Below, piece by piece: positions 10,760-20,929 of a DNA stretch of 64,000 nucleotides. The notes beneath the pieces were generated by a model, which was given only the letters and a program-made list of their open reading frames with translations, was not told the origin of the DNA and did not search any database. A program made the position numbers and the translations under genes. This DNA comes from Dactylorhiza incarnata (lineage: Eukaryota > Streptophyta > Magnoliopsida > Asparagales > Orchidaceae). Numbering within the stretch: position 1 is the stretch's first letter; the number at the start of each line of letters is the position of its first letter. Location of the stretch: the NCBI GenBank assembly GCA_033032865.1, contig JAWHQI010000228.1, positions 682,001 to 746,000 of the forward strand. The letters run 5' to 3'.

Positions 10760-11545
10760 AATGGCATACTCTCCATACGACCACGAATTGAGGCACAACG
10801 AACTCCATTGCGCTTGTATTGTTCATACGAGTCTAACGGAACTGACAGAAGTCAATTCGGGGTTCGATGGTCACTATTCATAATAATGAGGTAGTGGCGC
10901 GCTACGACACTCGAAATGGTCATTTTCTTCAAACGACCTCGGATCGAAGTGCAACGAATTCCGTTGCGCTCGTATTGTTCATACGAGTATATTGGAACTG
11001 ACAGAAGTCAATTCGGGGTTCGTACGGTCACTATTTATAATAATGAGGTAGTGGCGTGCTATGACACCCGAAATGGTCATTTTCTCTAAACGGCCTCGGA
11101 TCGAAGTGCAACGAATTCCATTGCACTCGTATTGTTTGTACGAGTCTAACGGAACTGACAGAAGCCAATTCGGGGTTTGTACAGTCACAATTCATAATAA
11201 TGAGGTAGTGGCGCGCTACGACACCTGAAATGGTCGTTTTCTCCAAACGACCTCGGATTGAAGTGCAACGAATTCCGCTGCGCTCGTATTGTTTATACGA
11301 GTCTAACGGAACTGACAGAAGTCAATTCGGGATTCGTGCGGTTACTATTCATAATAATGAGGTAGTGGCGCGCTACGACACCCGTAATGGTCGTTTTCTC
11401 CAAACGACCTCGGATTGAAGTGAAATGAATTCCGTTGCGCTCGTATTGTTTTTACGAGTCTAACGGAAATGACTGGAGTCAAATCGGGGTTCATTTGGTT
11501 ACTGTACCCCAACGACTTAGTTGCGGCGCGCAACACCACTTAAAA
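10760..11545. repeat. 157-bp tandem array, about 5 copies, in solo LTR U3
   Basis: The block cgctcgtattgttcatacga recurs at spacings of 156-157 bp (10821, 10977, 11134, 11291, 11448). Each unit also carries ggaactgacagaagtcaatt and gaggtagtggcgcgctacga. The first and last copies are more diverged. The array lies just inside the LTR start, upstream of its TATA box. Confidence 0.92.
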
Positions 11546-11624
11546 TGGTAGTTTTCTATCGCTCGGGTCTACTTTTATTGGGCTCACTAGGGCCTAGTGG
11601 CCCAATAAAAGTCAGGATGTTACA

Positions 11625-12181
11625 GTCGCCAAGGCCGCGCTTTTCTTTACCATCTCTGCTTATTTTCTTTCTAGGGGAGAGCTGACGATCTCCTTCGCTG
11701 CATTTGGCTTCGCCGAGGCCTTGGAGAATTTGACAGCCATCGTCTTCTTAGAGCTTTCAGTCTCCATTCCTTCAACCTTCTTCAAAATGGCTGCATTTGG
11801 CAAACTCCTGGTCTTCGCCCGCCGGTTTAGTGCAGACATCTTGTCCGCCATCAAGAGCTTGATACGGTCTAAGAATGGATGATCGCTGATAGTACAAGCT
11901 CGCAATTCCTTCCAAAAAGTTTTGGATTCTGAATCCTTGAAGCAGTATTTATAGACTTTTCCGTATTTATGGCGGTCGCGGTCTCAGTGGTCAAAGCGAA
12001 CATTTTTGAAGTTCTAGCGAAACTTGAAAATGTGTGGGGATCAGGTTTGCCCGGAAGTCCACGACCTCTCCTTTTCGATCAGAATCATAATTCCCGATGG
12101 CCTCGATTTGTGGATACTGCTCAAACTGCTTGTTTCCTCTCCGGAAGATTTCCTAAGTCACAGGCGGCCAGGCTCCAGTGA
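11625..12181 (-). pseudogene. Broken Tat-type antisense accessory gene of element F, 5' part
   Basis: The minus strand holds a basic, Lys-rich open segment (11905-11660). Upstream of it is a frame with tyrosine- and tryptophan-containing sequence, like the middle of 'putative gypsy type transposon' proteins. Stops break it. The segment reads into the solo LTR at 11625. With the LTR and one gtcgc copy removed, the frame continues at 6880 without a shift. It lies just inside a probable LTR end (12615) and antisense to it, as the accessory genes of element C do. Protein family assignment is tentative. Confidence 0.4.
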
Positions 12182-12615
12182 GACTGCACGGTCTGGTTCT
12201 TTTTTTTTCATTTTTGCTATTTGCACCCCCTGTATCTTCTCTTCACTACCCCGACTCTCCTGTATCTCAGACGGCCCATAATTTTTATACTTGCCCATTT
12301 GGGCTGGCCTCCGCGTCTATAAATAGAGGGGTAGGGGTACCAGAAAAGGGACAGTTGCTTGGTACCAGAAAAGGGACAGTTGCTTTGAGCCTCCAACTTG
12401 CAACCTATGCAAGCGGTCTCGAATTTTGTCACTTTTCTACCTCTCACCCTTACCTATTTTGGACCCCATCCTGTTACCTTTTTGAGATCAATCGAAGAAT
12501 TTTTTTCTACTAGAGATCTCTTCTTTGGCATCCTTCGTCCCGAGTAACCGACACACCGTAGTCTTTCCTCATCTCTTTTTAGTGTGAGTTTTGTAGGTAC
12601 AATTTTGTGTCAACA
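12182..12615 (+). mobile_element. Probable LTR end of Tat-like element F
   Basis: The interval contains tttgctatttgcacccc (compare ggctatttgtaccccaagg in the LTR of C), then a TATA box at 12317-12326, a c/t-rich leader and an ending of tgtcaaca. Element C and E LTRs end in ttttaaca and tttcaaca. A 27-bp direct duplication (ggtaccagaaaagggacagt...) follows the TATA box. The left border could not be fixed. Calling this the 3' LTR of the element whose accessory gene lies at 4542-12181 is an inference from architecture. Confidence 0.45.
12317..12326 (+). promoter_or_regulatory. TATA box in the probable F LTR
   Basis: ctataaatag is followed by aggggtaggggtacc. It has the same core and orientation as the TATA box of the E LTR. 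Confidence 0.5.
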
Positions 12616-13690
12616 TTCAGTTTTACCTATATTTTAGAAGTGACCTAGAGACGAAACATTCCTTCGAGGTTAACCCTAAATAGTGACAAACTGGTCGCCA
12701 CTCTTGACGGTAGAGCAGAGCGAACAAGTTTGATGATAGGCCTTTTTATTTAGTTTTTCCTATAATTTAGAGTTGACTTGGAGACGGGACATTCCTTCGA
12801 GGTCAACCCTAAATAGTGCCAAATCAGTCATCACCCTTATCAGTAGAGTATAGTGGACTAGTTCGATGATATGCCTTTTATTCAGTTCTGCCTATACTTT
12901 AGAGTTGACCTAGAGATGAGACATTCCTTCGAGGTCAACCCTAAATAGTACTGTATTGGCCACCACTCTTGTCAGTATAGCAGAGCGGACAAGTTCGAGG
13001 ATAAGCCTTTTTATTCAGTTTTGCCAATATTTTACAGTTGACCTGAAGATGGGTATTCCTTCGAGGTCAACCCTAAATAGTGTTGAATTGACCACCACCC
13101 TTATTAGTAGAGCAGGGAAGACAAGTTCGATGATATGCCTTTTAATCAGTTTTGCCTATAGTTTAGAGTTGATCTGGAGACAGGACATTCCTTCGAGGTC
13201 AACCCTAAATAGTGTCGAATTGGCCACCACTCTTGTCAGTAGAGGAGAGCGGATATCTTCGAGGATAGGCCTTTTTATTCAATTTTTCCTATATTTTAGA
13301 GTTGACCTGAAGATGGGACATTCCTTCAAGGTCAACCCTAAATAATGTCGAACCACGACCACTTTCATTTGTGGAACAGAGCGGACGAGTTCGATGTTTT
13401 GGCTTTTATTCCTGATTCACCATTAATTTAGAGTTAACCCAGAAATGAGAGAATCCTTTGAGTTTAACCCTAATTAAGGCCAAACTCGGTCAACTCTCAA
13501 GTTAGTCGGGCATTGCATTCGGGTTTGAGGCCTTGGCCATCATTCTTTTTTGCACTACTGCATATAAATTCAGAGTTAACCTGAAGATGAGAGATTCTTT
13601 CAAGATTAACCCTAAATATTGCTATACTCGATCAACTCTCTTGATTAGTAGAGCAGTGTGTTCGTGTTCGACGACTTAGTCACTCTACCG
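12615..13690. repeat. 132-bp tandem array, about 8 copies
   Basis: The block cattccttcgaggtcaaccc recurs at 132-133 bp spacing (ccttc at 12661, 12794, 12926, 13058, 13190, 13323 and about 13455). Each unit also has tagagttgacct and gtagagcagagcggacaagt. Copies decay towards the right end. It begins right where the probable F LTR ends. The uneven spread of divergence suggests local expansion. Confidence 0.9.
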
Positions 13691-15060
13691 ACCTATTAAA
13701 ATGTTGATGAAGGGCAAGTGATCAATTCAAAGCACGGGGGCTTGCTTTCTGTGTACAAAATCTTATGGTTGGAATGTAATTACTGAACTTATTATTGCTC
13801 ACAACCCAAGAGGCCATGATACTCGTCAAGTTGAGCTAGGGATTGGGCTTATCAGAGTCACAATGTTTGAAATATGGTCCGCGAGCTTGATTAAACAAGT
13901 TAAGACTCCAACCTTTTACTTAATCATTGGGAGTCTTAGTTTTAGTTCGTCTGACTAATATGAAGGTTTTTATTATCATGGCGTAATGTCTATCCTTTCA
14001 TTTTTCAATGACAGAATGATATTTTCGATCTTGATAGAAATTATTTTGCCTTCGAAGAATATTCCTTCAGAAATAAGTTGTGCATTTGAGAAAGTGTTCC
14101 TACAGGAATTAAATGTGCCTTCGAGGAATATATCTTCAAGAAATGTGCCTCGGGAAATAATTCCCACTGGAATTAAAAGTGTCATCGAGAAATGTGCCAA
14201 GGGGAATATCTGATGGCTAACGAGTTATACTCTAAGGCAACCCGCATGAAGGACAGTCTAAAGGAAAACCTATATGAAACTACTAAAACTACGTGGGTCT
14301 GAGACCATATCCAGGTTGATACAGAGTATGTAGGCGGTGGTCATGGGAATACTGCCACGACCCAATAGATGTCCAGAAGTTACCTCCCTTAGAAATACTT
14401 TACTTGATGCTAATAGGGATTGGATTATATTCGTTGTTCTAATATTTCGTTACGAGTGTTGGTGACAGGTGTGGGTTGATGATAAGAGCATAATGAGTTG
14501 AGAAGCCGCCGAGCATGCTATCCCAGGTATAAATTCATTAAGCCGCATCTTCTTATATGTGCCCCTATCTCATGGTATGTATTGATGATTGAGCTTTAAA
14601 TAAAATGGTCTAATATGGCAGAGATATTGATGCTACTCATACTTTTTTTGAATAATGGGTTTCTGTGATAGTTAGCCTTCTACTAATAAAACTATATCTT
14701 TCGCTAAGTACTATAAGGTGAACCAATTAATGGTGCATTTCGCTAGAAAACTGCTTCCCTACTCTGTTGGTGTGTCCTGATGTTTGCTTAACATCACGGT
14801 CAATGCGTGACAGTGGAAGATCGAAGGGAGGGGATGGAGATGGATGTGCCTTCGTTGGACCCTTCGACATCGTGTGTTGTTGATGGTGTGTGGTAGGATT
14901 CCCTGGTTAGACCGCTAATTCCGAAGGGGATCTTACATGACAAACACTAGCGAAAAGAGGGATTCGAGAGTGCATTTGGCGAATTGAAGAATTTTTGATA
15001 GGGAAGCCCTAATATGGTCCAGGCCGCACACACGTGCGGATCTTATTCATGTGTGTGTGT
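13691..15060. other. Unassigned sequence, no gene recognised
   Basis: About 1.4 kb without a convincing reading frame. At about 14040-14200 short phrases of the type gtgccttcgaggaata and gaattaaa recur imperfectly. No terminal repeats or RNA genes are visible. It is probably decayed retroelement LTR sequence. Confidence 0.3.
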
Positions 15061-15076
15061 GCTACCTGGAAGTGGT

Positions 15077-15240
15077 GCACGGGCGTGCAAAAATAACGCA
15101 TGAGCATAAGAAAATAACGCATGGGCATGCAATAATTACATGTGGGCGTGCAAACATTAATCGCGGGCATGCAAAAATTACGCACGGGTGTGTGAAAATT
15201 AGACACGGGCGTGCAAAAATTACGCACGAACGTGCGCTAG
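15077..15240. repeat. 21-bp tandem array, 8 copies
   Basis: The core cgggcgtgcaaaaattacgca recurs every 21 bp (15081, 15102, 15123, 15144, 15165, 15186, 15207, about 15228). It makes a seven-residue repeat in translation, but no start or domain supports a gene. The units differ at CG/TG sites. Similar gcacacgcatg words recur at 16470-16770. Confidence 0.85.
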
Positions 15241-18200
15241 CAAAAAAATATTTGGGCCTTCGTGACGACCCTGAAACAGCAGTGGCACGCATAAAAAGAA
15301 TATGAAAACTAAATTGAAAGCATGGATCAATTTTGCATGACTATTTATTTAACGACATTAACTATTCTTAAGTAATTTAATAAAAACTAAAAGTTTCAAA
15401 AGCAAGAAAAAAGAGAAATATAAGATAACTACTGGGTTTTATTGTTCCCCCAACACGATTTATTCAGGTGGTAATAAAATTCTAACGTATTGGCGTAGAA
15501 AAATAACAATGACTTGGTTACTCCCATAATATCTGTGTCGGTAACGGGTACCGATACAGAGATAAGGTTGTTATCCCTCTACCTTAATAGTAATACATGT
15601 GTTTTGCATGCAGAGGATACAAAATATAAATGGGTGAATGAGAAAAATTCCCTCCACGGCTTGAAGCGCGGTTGATGATCTCACATGGAACAGGGCGGGG
15701 TGGAGTTATCTTTGGAGAAAGATTTTAAATAACGATCTTAGGAGGGAAAGCATTTATTGTAATTTAAGGGGTTTCATATGTTAGAGTAAGAAAGAAAATC
15801 TAAATTGATGGTGAGGGTCTCCCTCACCGTATCGCTCCTCTGTTGGTCACCTTCCATCGCTTCACACACACATTCACAATGAGGGTCACCGTCATCCTTT
15901 CGCACCTCCACGCTCTCCAACATCGCCTAGCTCACAAGCACAAATGAGGGTTGCCTTCAAGTACTCCTCCTCCTCCTCTCTCTCACTTTGCAATTGTAAA
16001 GCACTACAATCACACAAGCTCAACTCACACGCAACTCAACTACAAGATCAACACATCAAACACAACATCCAAACATAAACCACAAGCGCATGAAGAAAAC
16101 ATAACAAGAACAACAATATCGACTATATACTATCCACAATAGAAAATATAATTATGAACATATGCACTTAATGGTCATGGTGTGTAGATGCTTTATATTA
16201 CACTTCAATAACGATTGCAAATACTTTAAAAGTAAAGGGAGAGATACAAGCTTCCACTACTTGACACAGAGGGGATGTGTGTGCTATGGATTGAATCTCA
16301 ATGACACATTTAAAATCACCATCTTCAAGTTTGGAATGCTTATGGAGGAAGGAGGATACCTAGGGGCAAAACCGTAATTCCTTGAGGTGAAACAGAACCT
16401 AAAGAATGATCTCGGGTGAAATTTCCTGGCCAAAATCGCGAACAGGGATTATATAGAAGAAACAGGCACACGCATGTACAACATAAAATGCACACACATG
16501 CATGAAGTAAATATCATTTGAAAAATTAGGCGCTCATATCATCCACACGCAAATGCATGTGTGTTCCTGCACACACAAAAATACCGCAAGCGTGAATTTG
16601 GATCATCCCAAACTCAGCAAAATCAACATAAAATATTGTGCACGCACTAATGCACGTGCGCACACGCACATGAAAAATATTGTTCGTGCAAATTTGGGTT
16701 GGCCAAATCGGTATCGTCTAGGGGAACAGGAGATGCACACTCGTGTGTCGTGAAGTGTACGGGCGTGCGTGAGCAATTTTGAACATAATATCCCTCAAAC
16801 ATGCACAAAAATCCACACATGCGGCAAAATAAATCCACACAACCGAGATATGCGGATAATATAAATATGAGCACAATCCAAACTTATCTGGCACAAAAGA
16901 GGACGACAACGCAATGAATTGCAAGGTGAAAATCATATATGAAAAGCACATATCAATTGGTGTATGAGGCTAACTTGCATATGTACTTTTGGGTAGAGGC
17001 AGTTAACTGATATACACAAGTCATGTCACAAATTTTATTATATAGATAGAGTGCATATTTTTAGGCAAGCGCACCTATCATTTGTAATATTTGATTGGCT
17101 ATATGACGGTAGTATTCCACAAGGACTTCGTAAATATATTACATCACTTCTCATTCTATTATCATATCAATTTTAAATAGGGTTAAAGTCATAATCTAGG
17201 ATATGATTATCCTAAACGAAGATAGTTTTGATGCAATGATAGATCTGAAAAAGAGAGTCCTTTAGAATTAACAAATAGTGATTTTTCCTGTGAAAAGTAA
17301 GTGTTTTAATGATATATTAAAATATAGATATCTTTGTTTAAAAATAATGATGTATCCTTCTTCTTCAAACTCTCTAGGCCGCAGAGTTCCACACCACTCC
17401 AGTTTTCTTAGACGGGACAACCGGAGCACTGATTTTAGATTAGCCTACCTGAGATTTGAACAATGTGTATGGGATTTAAGGATCATCTTATCACTCTGAG
17501 AACCCCGCCACTAGGTTTTGCAACATCCTAGATTGAATAGTAAGGTTTCCTATTTTTTTTAGGAAATCAACCTACCGTTTGTATCCTTAAGTGTGTCAAC
17601 ACAAAGTGACAATACCCAAAATCATATGGCATGGGTAACTAGTAACTAATATGAATTTGATATTCTAGAACTATCATAAATTCAGGATCATCAACTCTAA
17701 AGGTTGTCTAATGACATATTCTAATGGAAAGATAATTAACTCCACATAAGTTAAGTGTTAATGACGTATTCTTAATTTTTTATAAAATAATATAAGGAAT
17801 AAATGTCTACCTATAACAATATGTGTTTTATTATCACTTTTTATATCAAGAATAACAAAATCTGTAGGGAATATTATGTCATTGATATTAGTCATTGCAT
17901 TCCTTACTATTCATGCCACATGATAATTTGTTTTATCAAAAGTTATACAAAAATATTAGTGGAATCAAGATTATCTAGATGTATTTATTTAAATAAGTTA
18001 AAAGACATTATATTGAAAATGAGAGTTTGGTTTATATCAATTATCCCAGAAATATTTTCACTAATATGATAGAATACACACAAATTTCTTTCCCATGGTA
18101 ATATAAGTTTAGTTTTAGATCTCAATTTCTCTGAACTGGTCTAGCTTAATTTGTGAAAATTATCTTCTTCTAGTCTTATGGTGTTACTAACTAGTTCGAT

Positions 18201-18655
18201 GATGAATTGTGTATAACGAAAATGTTGCATACTATTTAAAGAAAGTGATAAATTGACACATACATTAACACTTAGCCAATTGTTGCTAGTCGATTGTTGG
18301 GTCCCCTTGCTACCTTGTCTTTTCTATGCCTCACTTCCTTTAGTAAGACTGATGTGATTTCTTCCAAATTCTTCAAATCCTTCTCATGTCATAACATGAT
18401 TACTTCAACGTCATCAAATTATTTCTACAATCATTATGTGGCAAGAAAAGAAGTGACATCCTTCTTATTCTCCCCTAAGTGGGGGAAAATAAGGAACATC
18501 TCTTTCCTAGAATTAGCCAAACATGGTGTCTTCTAAATCCATCAAAAAATCAAGTGAAGATTATCCAATTCAAACAAAATAATACTTTAACAAACAAATA
18601 AACAAGCACATAAACATACAATTTATATAAATAATTTTTTTAATAAATATATATA
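15241..18655. other. AT-rich unassigned sequence left of the Helitron
   Basis: About 3.4 kb of mostly AT-rich DNA. The segment opens near gtgacgaccctgaaac, which recalls the end of the LTR interval at 43270 (tgtcacaacccg). It may be the far part of element A's 3' LTR, split off by the Helitron. Short open frames (up to 88 codons, for example 17803-18069) have no recognisable domain. I see no host gene. Confidence 0.3.
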
Positions 18656-20567
18656 TCTATACTATTCTAAAAAGAAATATGGTGGTCTGCGAATAGCGTG
18701 AGATCAAAAATCCCCAAAAAATTTAGACCGTCCAGATATGGCTACGAAATACAGCATCCGTCGGATTCAGGAGACAAAACCTAAATCTACTCTTCTAAAA
18801 TCCCGCAACCAGCGAAAAAAAAACCCACGCCGCATCCTCCTTCCCAATCCCAACCCCTCGCACTCCCTGCCTCTCGATACCCTATCCCCACCGAAGGTGG
18901 AGGCGCTCCACACCAACCAGTGATTCCAAGCCCCTCTCCGCGCGGCTCTTCTCCCGCCGACACACCAATAAGGATCCTCAGCGTAGAACTCCAACGACAG
19001 TCCTTTCTGCTCGATTTGTTTACATTTTTGAATCTTTTGTAATGTTCTTCATCTCCGTTCCGACTTCATTTTAGGTTTCATTCTCCTCCTCGAGTTTGGC
19101 CACATAAATCCTCAACATAGATCTCCAACGACAGTCCTCTTTGCTCGCTCAAGGTCAGTCCCTCATCGGTTTGTTGGTACGCTATCAATTTCATTTTCCG
19201 TCTCTATTTCTATTCGCCATTTCTGCTTCTCTACTTATGTTTTGTTTTCATTACCGCCCTCTTTCGATCTTCTACTAGATTTCCGTCTTCGTCCAAAATT
19301 TCTCAAATTTTCGATTAACTCTCATACGACTTCTCTCTGATTTCAGTCTGATTGTATATACCGTTTCTAAAAGACATTGAGGCATTCACTCCTCTTACTT
19401 CATCCATTTCAGACACGGATCCTACGCTCAAAAAAACCTTGGAGATCTCTGTTATTGGTAGCAGGTAATTCCCATTATTTCTGTGGATTGCTATAATTTA
19501 TTTGACTCCTTCTGTACCAAAAATAAAAAATTAGCAAATACTATATTACCATTGAAAGTTTGTCAATAGTTTTTGCTTATCCATATCAATCGTTCTGTTC
19601 ACCTCTATAAATAGATTTAATAAACTTGCCTGCATTTTTATTTGAACTGCCATTTACATGCTCGATTGAATGCCCAAAAGATTGTACAATTTGGTTTTTG
19701 TTGTTGGTCTCAGAAAAATAGCTTAGGCTTCATTTGGCGTGGCATCTTTGGCCTGTGTTTGAAGCAAACGCCGCCGTACAACGGGTAAACAAATGGGCAC
19801 CGGAGGCAGTTGCTCCGTTTGCTCCTGCCGGATAGAAGAAATGCCCCCACATAAGCGGCTTCTCCTCACATTTCGTTTCACCTTCATTTCAAATCTCATA
19901 TTTGTTTACTATTGAAACTTCAATTTCTCCCAAGGATAACTTTAGCGTGGAGGCAATATTACGACATTCCCTTCCTAAAAAATCGAAGCGCCCTAAAAAA
20001 TAGAGGTATCGGACTTTGAAGGAAATCTACTCCAGCTTTTTCAGATGCTGCTAAGAGTTCTAAAGTACACCTCCGATCCTCTTTTTTTAGATTAACATCC
20101 ACGACTTCATTTCATTAGGAAATCAAAGAACTGACACTAACATCATCAGATTACTATAATAGTGATGGAAAAAAGCATTTTGATTACTAATTTTGACTCC
20201 TTCTTTGGTACCTTCTACCTCTTCTCCTCCTCCATATGGTCCAGATCTGAAAATGAGGGTCTCATTTTTCCTATCCCGTGGAAAATTATAGGATTAGATC
20301 TATACCCACATTTCTATGTTCAAGATTGCAGAAATGCAGAAATGTATACTTCTAATTCTGATAAGCCCACTGCTGGGTTGTGTTCACATTGCTCACATAG
20401 AATACAGTTTGAACCAAATGCAGAAATGATTTTCCAAGCCCTCTTTCTGTGTTGAGACATTGCCAATATTGGATCAGTTACTTCGCACAAAATGCATTGC
20501 TTAATTTTTATTTTTATTCCATCTGCAATTTAGGCTTCCAAATGCAGAAATGTATACTTCTAAATGA

Positions 20568-20725
20568 TTGTGTGTGTGTGTGTGCTTGATTGTGTGTGTG
20601 TGTGTGGTGGTGTATATATGCATGTGTGTGTGTGTTGTATATATATATAAATGTATGTGTGGTGGTGTATATATGCATGTGTGTGTGTGTTGTATATCTA
20701 TAATATTATGTATGTGTGTGTGTGC
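20568..20725. repeat. (TG)n / (TA)n microsatellite cluster
   Basis: Several tgtgtgtgtgtg tracts alternate with tatatata and gtggtgtatatatgcatgtg segments. A block of about 45 bp (gtggtgtatatatgcatg...) is itself duplicated. Confidence 0.9.
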
Positions 20726-20929
20726 ATCTTGATTAATTTATTTGTGTTTGGTTTGCAGTTTGGACTGAAAATTGACGACAGGTAAATTTTGTATATCGAC
20801 ACAACATTTTTAGGAACAGAGGATCTTTTACGCTCCAGGTATTTCTTCTTCCTCCTTAAACAAATTTCTCACCTACTCCACCGTCAGAGGCATTCTCCAA
20901 TCCATATTGTTTTGTTATCTCCAATCCAA

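Larger units (their letters stand above)
6886..11624 (-). mobile_element. 4.74 kb solo LTR of a chromovirus-like (Tekay-type) element
   Basis: The interval starts tgtaagacccc and ends ggatgttaca, so it has TG...CA ends. It is flanked by a perfect 5-bp duplication, gtcgc, at 6881-6885 and 11625-11629. Read on the minus strand it starts TGTAACATCC, like the LTR interval at 43270-48867 (TGTAACATCCCC). The region near its other end also resembles that interval in order and wording (a tacaa block, then a tcgttagtca block). It contains no gag or pol, so it is a solo LTR left by recombination between the two LTRs. It holds three tandem arrays and a minus-strand TATA box. Solo-LTR status is strongly supported; the clade is inferred. 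Confidence 0.8.

Noticed and set aside
17278..18069. Short open frames in AT-rich DNA as host gene exons
   Set aside because: No recognisable domain, splice pattern or codon bias. They are most likely chance frames.
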